Notes: a model not told the origin generated them from the sequence alone. A stretch of DNA of 64,000 bases from Streptomyces jumonjinensis (GCF_009600885.1 NZ_VCLA01000172.1:37317-101316); one strand, 5' to 3'; counted from the stretch's first letter, positions 8,307 to 16,916 are shown. Made by a program: numbers and translations.

Positions 8307-9545
8307 ATGTCAGGCAACTCGGAGCCACTGACGCCGCGCGCCAAGCTCGCCGTGACGGCGGGCAGAGCCGCTGCCGCGGTCTCCCGCGCGGCCGGACGCG
8401 GCAGCGGTTCGGTGATCGGCGGCCGGGTCGCGCTCAAGCTCGACCCCGATCTGCTGGGGCGACTGGCGCAGCACCTGGACGTCGTCCTCGTGTCGGCCAC
8501 CAACGGCAAGACCACCACCACCCGGCTGATCGCGGAGGCGCTGCGCGCCGCGGGACCGGTCGTGTCCAACGCGCTCGGCGCGAATATGCCCGCGGGCATC
8601 ACCTCCGCCCTCGCGGGCGGATCGGACGCCAGATTCGGCGTCATCGAGGTGGATGAGAAGTACCTCGCCGGGGTCGCCCGCGATGTGACCCCCAAGGCGA
8701 TCGCGCTGCTCAACCTCTCCCGCGACCAGCTCGACCGCGCCGCGGAGACCCGGATGCTCGCCGAGAAGTGGCGCGAGGGACTCGCCGGGTCCAAGGCGAT
8801 CGTCATCGCCAACGCGGACGACCCGCTGATCGTCTGGGCCGCCTCCTCCTCCCCCACCGTGGTGTGGGTGGCGGCCGGCCAGGAGTGGAAGGACGACGCC
8901 TGGTCCTGCCCGTCCTGCGGCGGTGTGATGCAGCGCCCCGGCGACGACTGGTTCTGCGGCGAGTGCGGCTTCCGCCGCCCCGCCCCCAGCTGGGTGCTGA
9001 ACGGCGACTACGTCCTCGATCCGCACGGCTCGGCCTGGCCGATCCGCCTCCAGCTGCCGGGCCGCGCCAACAAGGCGAACGCCGCGACCTCCGCGGCCGT
9101 GGCGGCCTGCTTCGGCGTGCCCCCGCAGGTCGCCCTGGAGCGGATGTACTCCGTACAGGCCGTCGCCGGACGGTACGACGTGGTCAGCTTCATGGACCGC
9201 GAACTGCGGCTGCTGCTCGCCAAGAACCCGGCCGGCTGGCTGGAGACCTTCTCGCTGATCGACCCGCCGCCGACGCCGGTCATCCTGGCCGTCAACGCCC
9301 GTGGCGCGGACGGCACGGACACCTCCTGGCTCTGGGACGTCGACTACACCAGGCTCGCCGGGCACCCGATCTTCGTGATCGGCGACCGCCGGCTCGACCT
9401 GGCCGTCCGTCTGGAGGTCGCCGGTCTGGACTTCCGGGTCTGCGACACCGTGGACGAGGCCGTCCGCAGCGCCCCGCCCGGACGGATCGAACTGATCGCC
9501 AACTACACCGCCTTCCAGGATGTGCGCCGTCGTGTCGGCAACTGA
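8307..9545 (+). CDS. murT: Lipid II isoglutaminyl synthase, Mur-ligase-like subunit MurT
   Basis: A 412-residue Mur ligase-family ATPase. The P-loop is ATNGKTTTT (about 64-72). A zinc ribbon insertion (C201, C204, C217, C220) and the C-terminal DUF1727-type domain are characteristic of MurT rather than of MurC-F. With GatD it amidates the alpha-carboxyl of D-Glu in lipid II to D-isoGln, using glutamine-derived ammonia at the cytoplasmic membrane face. Start ATG 8307 has AGGAGG at 8291-8296. A TAGGCT hexamer at 8269-8274 may be the -10. gatD follows after 31 bases. Confidence 0.93.
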   Translation: MSGNSEPLTPRAKLAVTAGRAAAAVSRAAGRGSGSVIGGRVALKLDPDLLGRLAQHLDVVLVSATNGKTTTTRLIAEALRAAGPVVSNALGANMPAGITSALAGGSDARFGVIEVDEKYLAGVARDVTPKAIALLNLSRDQLDRAAETRMLAEKWREGLAGSKAIVIANADDPLIVWAASSSPTVVWVAAGQEWKDDAWSCPSCGGVMQRPGDDWFCGECGFRRPAPSWVLNGDYVLDPHGSAWPIRLQLPGRANKANAATSAAVAACFGVPPQVALERMYSVQAVAGRYDVVSFMDRELRLLLAKNPAGWLETFSLIDPPPTPVILAVNARGADGTDTSWLWDVDYTRLAGHPIFVIGDRRLDLAVRLEVAGLDFRVCDTVDEAVRSAPPGRIELIANYTAFQDVRRRVGN

Positions 9546-9576
9546 CCCCCGGGTCCCGAAGAGAGGACGTAACAGC

Positions 9577-10305
9577 ATGAGTGACAGCAGTCTGCGTCTG
9601 GTCTGGGTCTACCCGGATCTGCTCAGCACCTACGGCGACCAGGGCAACGCCCTGGTGGTGGAGCGCCGGGCCCGGCAGCGCGGTCTCGATGTGATGCGTA
9701 TCGACGTACGCAGCGACCAGCCGATCCCCACCTCGGGCGACATCTATCTGATCGGCGGCGGCGAGGACCGGCCCCAGCGGCTGGCCTCCGAGCGGCTGCG
9801 CCGCGACGGCGGGCTCAACCGCGCCGCCGAGAACGGCGCGATCATCTTCTCGGTCTGCGCGGGCTATCAGATCCTGGGTCATGAGTTCATCAACGACCTG
9901 GGCGAGCGGGAGCCGGGCCTCGGGCTGATCGACGTGGTGTCCACCCGCGGCGAGGGCGAGCGGTGCGTCGGCGACGTACTGGCCGACATCGACCCGCGGT
10001 TCGGTCTGCCGCAGCTGACCGGTTTCGAGAACCACCAGGGCATCACCCACCTCGGCCCCACGGCCCGCCCGTTCGCCCGTACGGTCATCGGCCGGGGCAA
10101 CGGCACCGGCGACGGCACCGAGGGCGCGTACAACGACACCGTCTTCGGCACGTATATGCACGGCCCGGTGATGGCCCGCAATCCGCAGATCGCCGATCTG
10201 CTGCTGAAGCTGGCCCTCGATGTGAACGCCCTCCCGCCCACGGACGACCGCTGGTACGAGGCGCTGCGCAACGAGCGCATCAGCTCCGCTTCTCAGCCCG
10301 CCTGA
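9577..10305 (+). CDS. gatD: Lipid II isoglutaminyl synthase, glutamine amidotransferase subunit GatD
   Basis: A 242-residue class I glutaminase of the CobB/CobQ-like type. The nucleophile is C94 in SVCAGYQ and the catalytic His is H195 in GTYMHGP. It starts with the family phrase WVYPDLLSTYGDQGN. It supplies ammonia to MurT encoded immediately upstream. GAGAGGA precedes ATG 9577. A strong terminator follows at 10320, so murT-gatD is likely a two-gene operon. Older annotations often mislabel this protein as cobyric acid synthase. Confidence 0.93.
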   Translation: MSDSSLRLVWVYPDLLSTYGDQGNALVVERRARQRGLDVMRIDVRSDQPIPTSGDIYLIGGGEDRPQRLASERLRRDGGLNRAAENGAIIFSVCAGYQILGHEFINDLGEREPGLGLIDVVSTRGEGERCVGDVLADIDPRFGLPQLTGFENHQGITHLGPTARPFARTVIGRGNGTGDGTEGAYNDTVFGTYMHGPVMARNPQIADLLLKLALDVNALPPTDDRWYEALRNERISSASQPA

Positions 10306-10319
10306 TCCGAGCGTTCCCT

Positions 10320-10346
10320 GGGGCGTCCCACCAGTTGGGACGCCCC
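10320..10346 (+). terminator. Terminator of the murT-gatD operon
   Basis: Perfect 11-bp stem GGGGCGTCCCA / TGGGACGCCCC with a 5-nt loop, 15 bases after the gatD stop and before the pfkA promoter region. Confidence 0.8.
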
Positions 10347-10442
10347 ATTCGATTTGCGCCACCCCGCGCCGGTAGGGTGACGGGGATCCAGCCGGACGAC
10401 GTGGTCCGGGAGTCGGCCCACGTTGCAAAGGTATTTCGGGCA

Positions 10443-11468
10443 ATGCGCATTGGTGTGCTCACCTCCGGCGGCGACTGCCCCGGCCTGAACGCCGTCATCC
10501 GCTCCGTCGTGCATCGCGCAGTCGTCGACCACGGTGACGAGGTCATCGGCTTCCACGACGGCTGGCGGGGTCTTCTGGAGTGCGACTACCGCAAGCTCGA
10601 CCTGGACGCGGTGGGCGGCATCCTGGCGCGCGGCGGCACCATCCTCGGTTCTTCGCGGGTCCGTCCCGAGCATCTGCGCGACGGTGTGGAACGCGCCAAG
10701 GGCCATGTCTCCGATCTGGGCCTCGACGCGATCATCCCGATCGGCGGCGAGGGCACGCTCAAGGCGGCCCATCTGCTCTCCGAGGGCGGACTGCCGATCG
10801 TCGGCGTGCCCAAGACGATCGACAACGACATCGCCTCGACCGATGTCACCTTCGGCTTCGACACCGCCGTGGGGGTCGCCACCGAGGCGCTCGACCGGCT
10901 GAAGACCACGGCGGAGTCGCATCAGCGGGTGCTGATCGTGGAGGTCATGGGCCGGCACACCGGCTGGATCGCGCTGCACTCCGGCATGGCGGCCGGCGCG
11001 CACGCCATCGTGGTGCCCGAGCGGCCCTTCGACATCGGCGAGCTGACCGCGCGGGTCGGCGAGCGGTTCTCGGCGGGCAAGCGGTTCGCCATCGTGGTGG
11101 TCGCCGAGGGCGCGAAGCCCCGCGAGGGCTCCATGGACTGGGACGAGGGCGGCAAGGACGTCTACGGCCATGAGCGTTTCGCGGGCGTCGCCCGGCAGCT
11201 CTCCGTCGAGCTGGAGCAGCGCCTCGGCAAGGAGGCGCGGCCGGTGATCCTCGGCCATGTCCAGCGCGGCGGCACACCGACCGCGTACGACCGGGTGCTG
11301 GCCACCCGCTTCGGCTGGCACGCGGTGGAGGCGGTGCACCGCGGCGAGTTCGGCATGCTCACCGCGCTCCGTGGCACGGAGATCACGATGGCGCCGCTGT
11401 CGCGGGCCGTGGAGACCTTGAAGACCGTCCCGGCCGAGCGGTACGCCGAGGCCCAGTGCGTGCTGTGA
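10443..11468 (+). CDS. pfkA: 6-phosphofructokinase (group III, ATP-type residues)
   Basis: A 341-residue phosphofructokinase converting fructose 6-phosphate to fructose 1,6-bisphosphate in glycolysis. GGDCPGLNAVIR (9-20) binds the nucleotide. GGEGT has Gly at 104 and PKTIDND (123-129) has Lys at 124; the Gly104/Lys124 combination is that of actinobacterial ATP-dependent group III enzymes, whereas PPi-dependent forms have Asp104. D127 is the catalytic base. The start ATG 10443 has only a weak ribosome site; TAGGGT at 10373-10378 is a possible -10. The stop codon lies at the start of a short repeat series. Confidence 0.93.
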   Translation: MRIGVLTSGGDCPGLNAVIRSVVHRAVVDHGDEVIGFHDGWRGLLECDYRKLDLDAVGGILARGGTILGSSRVRPEHLRDGVERAKGHVSDLGLDAIIPIGGEGTLKAAHLLSEGGLPIVGVPKTIDNDIASTDVTFGFDTAVGVATEALDRLKTTAESHQRVLIVEVMGRHTGWIALHSGMAAGAHAIVVPERPFDIGELTARVGERFSAGKRFAIVVVAEGAKPREGSMDWDEGGKDVYGHERFAGVARQLSVELEQRLGKEARPVILGHVQRGGTPTAYDRVLATRFGWHAVEAVHRGEFGMLTALRGTEITMAPLSRAVETLKTVPAERYAEAQCVL

Positions 11469-11481
11469 GCCGCCCCGGAGG

Positions 11482-11552
11482 CCACTGAGCCGCCACCCGG
11501 ACACCACTGAGCCGCTCCGCAGGCCACTGAACCGGCCCCCGTACGCCACTGA
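11482..11552 (+). repeat. Tandem repeats with CCACTGAGCCG core after pfkA
   Basis: The heptamer CCACTGA begins at 11482, 11504, 11524 and 11546, each time followed by (G/A)CCGnC, giving a period of 20-22 nt. The pfkA stop region (GTGTGAGCCGCC) looks like a degenerate first unit, so the series probably arose by local duplication of the gene's end. It leads straight into a terminator hairpin. No coding potential seen. Confidence 0.7.
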
Positions 11553-11553
11553 G

Positions 11554-11585
11554 CCGCCCCCGGTCGCAGCCGCGACCGGGGGCGG
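11554..11585 (+). terminator. Terminator of pfkA
   Basis: Perfect 14-bp stem (CCGCCCCCGGTCGC and its complement) with a 4-nt loop, located after the short repeat series and 52 bases before the next start codon. Confidence 0.85.
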
Positions 11586-11637
11586 TTCTACTCTGGTCCC
11601 GGCAAGGGCACAACCAGGACGAAACAGGAGCCGGCGG

Positions 11638-12594
11638 ATGGATCACAGCGGGCACGGATCATCGATGGAGATGGATCTTCCGCCGTTCACGCTGGCCCGG
11701 GGGCTTGAGTTCTCCCCGGACGCGTTCTTCCTGACCGGCTGTCTGCTGGCGCTGGCGCTGTACGGCTGGGGTGTGGTGCGGCTGCGCAGGCGCGGCGACT
11801 CCTGGCAGATCGGCCGTACCGTCTTCTTCGTCAGCGGTGTGCTGACGGTGGCGCTGGCCATGTGCACCAAGCTGAACGACTACGGCATGGTCATGTTCAG
11901 CGTGCATATGGTGCAGCACATGATCATCAGCATGATCTCGCCGATCCTGCTGCTGCTCGGCGCGCCGGTGACGCTGGCGCTGCGTGCGCTGCCGGTGGCG
12001 GGCCGGGGCCGCAAGGGGCCGCGGGAGCTGCTGCTCGCCCTGCTGCACAGCCGCTATATGAAGATCGTGACTCATCCCGCGTTCACCATTCCGCTCTTCA
12101 TCGCGAGTCTGTACGGGCTCTACTTCACTCCGCTCTTCGATCTGCTGATGGAGTCGCAGCCCGGGCATATCGCGATGATGGTGCACTTCCTCGCCACCGG
12201 TCTGGTCTTCTTCTGGCCGATCATGGGGGTGGATCCGGGTCCGCACCGGCCGGGGTATGTGATGCGGATGCTGGAGCTGTTCGCGGGGATGCCGTTCCAC
12301 GCCTTCTTCGGCATCGCGCTGATGATGGCGAGCGAGCCGATGGTCGACGCGTACACCAGCCCTCCGGCCTCGCTGGGCATCGACGCGCTGGCCGATCAGA
12401 ACGCGGCGGGCGGGATCGCCTGGGCGTTCAGCGAGATTCCCTCCGTGCTGGTGCTGATCGCGCTGGTGTTCCAGTGGTACCGCTCCGAGCAGCGGCAGGC
12501 CAGGCGTACGGACCGGGCCGCCGACCGGGACGGGGACAAGGAGCTGGAGGCGTACAACGCGTATCTCGCCTCCCTGAACGCCCGCGGGCGGTAG
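11638..12594 (+). CDS. Cytochrome c oxidase assembly factor CtaG-like membrane protein
   Basis: A 318-residue polytopic membrane protein of the caa3_CtaG family, implicated in copper insertion into or assembly of heme-copper oxidases. The N-terminus has MDHSGHGSSMEM (His/Met-rich, potentially copper-binding). Conserved histidines follow in SVHMVQHMIISMISP and in MVHFLATGLVFFWPIMGVDP, with about eight hydrophobic segments. The start ATG 11638 is preceded by AGGAG. A 52-residue membrane protein gene follows. No oxidase genes are nearby, so the partner must be elsewhere. Confidence 0.85.
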   Translation: MDHSGHGSSMEMDLPPFTLARGLEFSPDAFFLTGCLLALALYGWGVVRLRRRGDSWQIGRTVFFVSGVLTVALAMCTKLNDYGMVMFSVHMVQHMIISMISPILLLLGAPVTLALRALPVAGRGRKGPRELLLALLHSRYMKIVTHPAFTIPLFIASLYGLYFTPLFDLLMESQPGHIAMMVHFLATGLVFFWPIMGVDPGPHRPGYVMRMLELFAGMPFHAFFGIALMMASEPMVDAYTSPPASLGIDALADQNAAGGIAWAFSEIPSVLVLIALVFQWYRSEQRQARRTDRAADRDGDKELEAYNAYLASLNARGR

Positions 12595-12658
12595 CGCGAA
12601 CCGGGGGTCCGGGGCGACGATGACCTTCGGCGACCGCCGTCGTCCGAGGAGGGCGCGC

Positions 12659-12817
12659 ATGTCCGGATCCACGAAAGCGATGGGAGTGCTCACGGTCGGG
12701 GCCCTGGTGGTCGTGACCGGATACACGGTGGCACTCGGCAGCAACGGCTGGCTCTGGTTCGGCTGGGTGGTGCTCGGCCTGGTGACCGTCGGGATGGTCG
12801 CCTCACGGGGCGCCTGA
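12659..12817 (+). CDS. Small membrane protein, function unknown
   Basis: A 52-residue protein (MSGSTKAMGVL...) with two hydrophobic helices (VLTVGALVVVTGYTVAL and WFGWVVLGLVTVGMVA). Start ATG 12659 is supported by GAGGAGG with 6-nt spacing; an earlier frame from 12620 lacks a ribosome site. It lies 64 bases after the CtaG-like gene and may be cotranscribed. Its last 15 bases overlap the end of the convergent ATPase-domain gene. Confidence 0.65.
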   Translation: MSGSTKAMGVLTVGALVVVTGYTVALGSNGWLWFGWVVLGLVTVGMVASRGA

Positions 12818-13363
12818 GGCCGCCCGCGCTTCCGTCCGGCCCATGGCGGGCGCGGGCTCGGGTGCGGGTGCGCCCGGCCGGTCCGGTTCCTGCGAGGGCT
12901 CGCTGAGCGGCCGGGACATGAGCTCCGGCACGGTCCGTCTCGGTCCGTGCGCGGTGCGCGGCACATTCCCGGGCTGTGCGACCAGGCGGCTGAACCAGAT
13001 GACCTTCCCGGTCTCCGTGGCGCAGGTGCCCCAGCTGTCGCTGAGGACGGCGACGGCGGCCAGCCCGCCCTTCGCCGGACAGCAGCTGGTGAGCCGCGGC
13101 AGACCGCGCCCGCGGTCGGCGACGGAGACGGTCAGTCTGCGGCCGGTCCAGCGCAGCTCCACCACACAGGTCTTGTCCCCGGGAACGTGCCGTACGACAT
13201 TGCCGAGCAGCTCGCCGACCGCGCGGCAGACGGGTGCGATCTGCGATTCCAGCTTCCAGTGCCTCAGATGCGCCGCGAGAATGCGCCGGATTCCCGGGAT
13301 CCGCTCGGTGGTCGCCCGTACTTCCAGGGTGTACCGGCAGACGGCCTGAACGTGCATGGCCAT
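12803..13363 (-). CDS. ATP-binding protein, RsbW/anti-sigma-like HATPase domain
   Basis: A 186-residue GHKL-type ATPase. The N box is AVGELLGNVVRHV and the G1-like box is VADRGRGLPRL; both belong to single-domain serine kinases of the RsbW/SpoIIAB type, very numerous in Streptomyces and thought to act on anti-anti-sigma partners. After about residue 125 the tail is proline-rich and probably disordered. ATG 13363 is 2 nt from GAGGAG; ATG 13357 (MHVQAV) has better spacing (8 nt). No sigma or STAS gene is adjacent, so its partner is unknown. Confidence 0.8.
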   Translation of the reverse strand: MAMHVQAVCRYTLEVRATTERIPGIRRILAAHLRHWKLESQIAPVCRAVGELLGNVVRHVPGDKTCVVELRWTGRRLTVSVADRGRGLPRLTSCCPAKGGLAAVAVLSDSWGTCATETGKVIWFSRLVAQPGNVPRTAHGPRRTVPELMSRPLSEPSQEPDRPGAPAPEPAPAMGRTEARAASGAP

Positions 13364-13549
13364 GGCTCCTCACCGCGACCGGGCCGGGCCTCTCCAGGTG
13401 CGGGACCCCCGAGTGCGAAGAGTGACCGCCTGTCGCTTCCAGGTCACTGACAAGGGTGACGCCGGGCACGCATGACCGCAACACAACAGGGGGCGGAAGG
13501 CACCTTTGATGTCGTGTCCTCCGGGTTGTCCCCATCGTTTTCCCGGCAT

Positions 13550-13630
13550 GGGCCTCAGGGCCCGTCCGATGGTTCTCGCCGGTTTCGCCTGGTCCATCAG
13601 ACATCAGACATCGGACAGGCCCTGAGGCCC
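13550..13630. other. Long imperfect hairpin in divergent region upstream of prenyl synthase genes
   Basis: GGGCCTCAGGGCC (13550-13562) pairs perfectly with GGCCCTGAGGCCC (13618-13630), and after one C/A mismatch GTCCGATG (13564-13571) pairs with CATCGGAC (13609-13616). The 37-nt loop ends in CATCAGA-type heptamers (CATCAGACATCAGACATCGG, 13594-13613). The structure lies between divergent genes, 150 bases before the first prenyl synthase start. It could be an attenuator, a terminator for transcription entering the locus, or an insertion boundary. Confidence 0.55.
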
Positions 13631-13779
13631 GGCTTCCCCGGCGCTCGCCGTCTCGCCCCGGTCCGCGCGCGGGCCGGGGCGGGCGGGGCGGGCGCCGTCC
13701 ACGGGACGTCCACGACCCGGCTGCCGGCCGCCGCCCTGGCTCGCCGTGCCCCGGGTCCCGCACTGGAAGGGTGATCGTT

Positions 13780-14871
13780 GTGACGTCTGCTGTTGACACC
13801 GCCGATGCTCGCACCGCCGGACCGATTGATCTGACCGTCGTACGCGACGAGGTCGAGCGGGTGGCGGAGGAGTTCCTCGCCGCCAAAGCGGCGACCGCGG
13901 CCGGGTGCGGCCATCCGCCGGAAGTCGTCAGGATTCTGCGGGACTTCCTGGCGTCGGGGGGAAAGCGGGTGCGGCCCCTGCTCTGTGTGGTGGGCTGGTA
14001 CGCGGCCGGGGGCCGGGGGGATATGACGGCGGTGCTGCGGGCGGCGGCGTCGCTGGAGCTCTACCAGACCTTCGTCCTCATCCACGACGACATCATCGAC
14101 GACTCCGCCGTGCGCCGCGGCAGGCCCGCCGTCCACCGTGCGCTGGCCGCCCGGCACAGCAGGCTGGAGAGCGCCGCGCGGCTCGGCGCGGGCGGCGCCC
14201 TGCTGGCCGGGAATCTGGCGCTGATCTGGTCGCAGGAGCTGCTGCACACCCTGGGCCTGCCCGCCGAGCGGCTCCGGGCGGTGCACCGGGTCAACGACGC
14301 GATGCTGGCGGAGGTGATGTTCGGTCAGTACCGGGATCTACTCGGCGCCGAGCGGGTGGACGACGACGTCGAGTCCGCCCTCGGGATCATCCGGTACAAG
14401 ACCGCCGCGGGCACCATCCAGCGGCCCCTTCAGCTCGGTGTCGCCGTGGGCGGCGGCGGCCAGGCGGCGCTGGAGTTCTGTACGGCGTTCGGCGTCCCCC
14501 TCGGCGAGGCATTCCAGCTGCGGGACGATCTGCTGGACGTGTACGGCTCCGCCGACGGAAGCAGCGATCCGGGGCTGAACGATCTGCGGGAGGGGAAGCA
14601 CACCGTCCTGATGGCCCTGGCGATGCGGTCCGCGACGGCGGCGCAGCGGGTGCGGCTGCGCGCGCTGGTGGGCCGGGCGGACCTCGACGAGGGCGGGGCG
14701 GCCGAGATCCGCGTTGTGCTCGGCTCCACCGGGGCGCGGGACGCCGTCGAGCAGATGATCTCCGCCCGTTACCATCAGTGCCTCGGCGTCCTCGACGCGG
14801 CGCCCCTCCCGCCGGCGGCAGCCGCCGCGCTGCGGGAGCTCGCCGTCACCGCCACCCAGTACACGGCGTGA
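13780..14871 (+). CDS. Polyprenyl diphosphate synthase 1 (trans-isoprenyl transferase)
   Basis: A 363-residue all-alpha prenyltransferase that extends allylic diphosphates with IPP. The first aspartate-rich motif is DDIID at 103-107 (HDDIIDD), the second is RDDLLDVYG, and GGKRVRPLL and KTAAGT are the usual substrate-binding blocks. The residue five before the first motif is Phe98, a position where an aromatic residue in some GGPP synthases limits chains to about C20 (family knowledge, not proof). GTG 13780 is preferred over GTG 13771 because GGAAGG then sits 9 nt upstream. A second synthase gene follows 72 bases later. Confidence 0.9.
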   Translation: MTSAVDTADARTAGPIDLTVVRDEVERVAEEFLAAKAATAAGCGHPPEVVRILRDFLASGGKRVRPLLCVVGWYAAGGRGDMTAVLRAAASLELYQTFVLIHDDIIDDSAVRRGRPAVHRALAARHSRLESAARLGAGGALLAGNLALIWSQELLHTLGLPAERLRAVHRVNDAMLAEVMFGQYRDLLGAERVDDDVESALGIIRYKTAAGTIQRPLQLGVAVGGGGQAALEFCTAFGVPLGEAFQLRDDLLDVYGSADGSSDPGLNDLREGKHTVLMALAMRSATAAQRVRLRALVGRADLDEGGAAEIRVVLGSTGARDAVEQMISARYHQCLGVLDAAPLPPAAAAALRELAVTATQYTA

Positions 14872-14943
14872 ACCAGCGCCGCCGGGCGCGGGCTCCGGGT
14901 GCTCCGGCCGCCGCGCCCCCCTCCTACCTTCGAGAGGGTCCTC

Positions 14944-16035
14944 TTGAACGACGCCGTCATGGTCATGGCCCGGACACAGGAGCGGCTCGCCGGATACCGG
15001 CAGCGGTTCGACGCACGGTTCGCGGCCTACTTCGACGAGCTCGGGGAGCGGATCGGCGCCCCCGCGCTGAGCCGGTTCACCCCCCGCTGTCTGGAACTGC
15101 TGCGGGACCAGTCGCTGCGGGGCGGCAAGCGGCTGCGGGTCGCGCTGCTGCACGAGGCGGCCCGGCTGGCGACCGACGAGGAGGATCTCCCCGGGCTCGA
15201 CGCCGCCGCGCTCAGCATCGAGCTGCTCCAGACGCATGGGCTGGTGCACGACGACATCATCGACGACGCCCCCGTACGCCGGGGCGGGCCCTCGATCTAC
15301 TACGCGTACCGCGAGGAGTTCCCCGGCCGGGAACGGACCGCGCTGGGGCTGGCCGTGCTGGCGGGAGACCTCGCGGCCTTTCTCTCGCTTCAGGTGCTGC
15401 TCGACGCGGAGGTCCCGGCCGAGCTGCGGCAGGCCATGATCGGGGTGCAGCTGGGCGCGGCGTCCGACGCGGTGGTGGGCCAGGTCATCGATCTGGAGCG
15501 GGACTTCTGCCCGCTGCCCGACGAGGAGCTGCTGCACACGGTCACGGAGTACAAGTCGGCGCGGTACTCCATCCTCGCGCCGCTGCGGCTGGGGCTGCTG
15601 GCCGCGGGCGAGGACCCGGCCCCGTACGACGAGCGGCTGCGACGGTACGCCCTGCTGGTCGGGATCTATGAGCAGATGCGCGACGACTATCTGGATCTCT
15701 TCGGGGACGAGTCGGTCACCGGGAAGTCCGCGGGCACGGATATCCGCGAGGGCCGCCGCACCTACACCGTGCGCGCGCTGCTGACCGGGACGTCAGGGCG
15801 GGAACGGGCCATGGTGGAGTCCGCGCTCGGCGACCGGGGCTGCACCGGGGAGACGATCGGCCGGATCCGGGAGCTCGCCGGGGAGCGGGGCATCGAGCGG
15901 TCGCTCCGTTCGGACATGCGCCGGTACGCGGAGGCGGCGTCCGCCGAGGCCGCGGGCTGGCGGCCGTGGTGGCGGGCGGAGCCGGTCGCGTTCTTCGAGG
16001 CGCTGCCGCTGTGGAGCGTGGACCGGACGCACTGA
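14944..16035 (+). CDS. Polyprenyl diphosphate synthase 2 (trans-isoprenyl transferase)
   Basis: Also about 363 residues when read from TTG 14944, which has GAGAGGG 5 nt upstream; ATG 14959 is an alternative. The first motif DDIID is again at 103-107 and the second is RDDYLDLFG, followed by GKSAGTDIREGRRTYTV, the flexible lid region. His98 replaces Phe98 five residues before the first motif, so the chain-length pocket may differ from that of synthase 1. The tandem pair could be two homodimers of different specificity or a heteromer. Sequence divergence between them argues against a recent duplication. Confidence 0.9.
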   Translation: MNDAVMVMARTQERLAGYRQRFDARFAAYFDELGERIGAPALSRFTPRCLELLRDQSLRGGKRLRVALLHEAARLATDEEDLPGLDAAALSIELLQTHGLVHDDIIDDAPVRRGGPSIYYAYREEFPGRERTALGLAVLAGDLAAFLSLQVLLDAEVPAELRQAMIGVQLGAASDAVVGQVIDLERDFCPLPDEELLHTVTEYKSARYSILAPLRLGLLAAGEDPAPYDERLRRYALLVGIYEQMRDDYLDLFGDESVTGKSAGTDIREGRRTYTVRALLTGTSGRERAMVESALGDRGCTGETIGRIRELAGERGIERSLRSDMRRYAEAASAEAAGWRPWWRAEPVAFFEALPLWSVDRTH

Positions 16036-16095
16036 TACGCGGCGGGGTCCGGGCCGCGCCGTGTATCGGCCGTACGGGCCGTGGGGCGGCCCGGG

Positions 16096-16191
16096 ACCGT
16101 CCGTGCCCGGCACGGCGGTACGGCCGTACCGTCCGCGCTCGACATGGCTGTACGCCCGGACTGTCCGCGCCCGGCACAGCTGTACGGGCAC
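16096..16191. repeat. Three tandem 32-bp repeats
   Basis: Units start at 16096, 16128 and 16160 (exact 32-bp period). Each begins AC(C/T)GTCCG(T/C)GC and contains a G(G/T)ACGG- or GTACGC-type core near its right end; identity between units is roughly 75%. They lie 60 bases after prenyl synthase 2 and downstream of the convergent PAP2 gene. No ribosome site or credible frame. Confidence 0.8.
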
Positions 16192-16230
16192 GGGCTCGCC
16201 CCCGCGTGACACGGATGTCCGCGGGGGCGG

Positions 16231-16251
16231 GCCCGGGCCGCCGGCCCGGGC
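16231..16251. terminator. Terminator hairpin between convergent prenyl synthase 2 and PAP2 genes
   Basis: Perfect 9-bp stem GCCCGGGCC / GGCCCGGGC with a 3-nt loop, between the 32-bp repeats and the 3' end of the PAP2 gene; likely serves both directions. Confidence 0.65.
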
Positions 16252-16259
16252 GGGCCGGA

Positions 16260-16316
16260 CCCCCATGGAGGCGGCCCACCGCAGCAGTCCCCCGTGGAGG
16301 CGGCCTACCGCAGCAG
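16260..16316. repeat. 28-bp direct duplication covering the end of the PAP2 gene
   Basis: Two adjacent copies of a segment containing TGGAGGCGGCC(C/T)ACCGCAGCAG (about 16260-16287 and 16288-16316). The right copy includes the stop codon (16305-16307) and last codons of the PAP2-like gene, so the left copy is a duplicated gene end. Confidence 0.65.
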
Positions 16317-16916
16317 GGCGAAGACCAGCCCGCCGACCACGGCTCCCACGGTGACGCCGACCACGGCCTGCGCGGGGGTGTGCCGGCCCAGCCGGATCCG
16401 GGACCAGGCGGTCGCCGTGGTCACGGCGGCCAGCGGCAGCGTCCAGGACCCGTAGGTCAGCATGAGAATGGCGCTGACGCCCGCCGCGACCGCCGAGTGG
16501 GCGGACACCTTCCACACCGTCGTGATCGCCGCGAGGGCGAGCAGCACCGCGAGCATCGCCGCGGGCACGGCCGGGACCGGCGCGGGCGCGCCCAGCAGAT
16601 AGAGCAGCGCCGTGCCGACGGCGACCGAGGCCACGATCCAGGGCGCGGCGGCCAGCCGGTCGGCTCTGCGCCTGAGCCGCACGCCCCAGAGCTCGCGGCG
16701 TTCGCCCGCCGTGATGAGCAGCGGCGGGATCACCCCGGTGAACACGGCGGCCACCAGGCCCCAGCCGCAGCCGGCGGGCCCGTCGGCGTGCCAGCCCAGC
16801 AGCGGGGTCGCGAACAGCATCCAGTTCCTGGGTTCGCACCAGTCGCTGATCCGGCCCGCGAGGCGCGCTTCCCCGCGCGCCACGACATCGCCGGCCCCGG
16901 CCCGGATCTCGCTCAT
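16305..16916 (-). CDS. PAP2-like membrane phosphatase
   Basis: A 203-residue protein with about five hydrophobic helices. Residues resembling the PAP2 signature are K136-V-S-A-H140-S (domain 2 has PSGH in classical members) and S172-R173-x5-H179, with Gln183 where classical enzymes have Asp. PAP2 enzymes remove phosphate from lipid phosphates or isoprenyl diphosphates at the membrane. The ATG overlaps the stop of the upstream acyltransferase gene (ATGA), so the two are translationally coupled. Given the facing prenyl synthases, a polyprenyl (di)phosphate substrate is the natural hypothesis. Confidence 0.7.
   Translation of the reverse strand: MSEIRAGAGDVVARGEARLAGRISDWCEPRNWMLFATPLLGWHADGPAGCGWGLVAAVFTGVIPPLLITAGERRELWGVRLRRRADRLAAAPWIVASVAVGTALLYLLGAPAPVPAVPAAMLAVLLALAAITTVWKVSAHSAVAAGVSAILMLTYGSWTLPLAAVTTATAWSRIRLGRHTPAQAVVGVTVGAVVGGLVFALLR

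Noticed and set aside
12690..13886. A 398-codon minus-strand frame and other long frames overlapping the HATPase gene
   Set aside because: High-GC shadow frame: Arg/Pro/Gly-rich translation, no ribosome site, overlaps better-supported genes.
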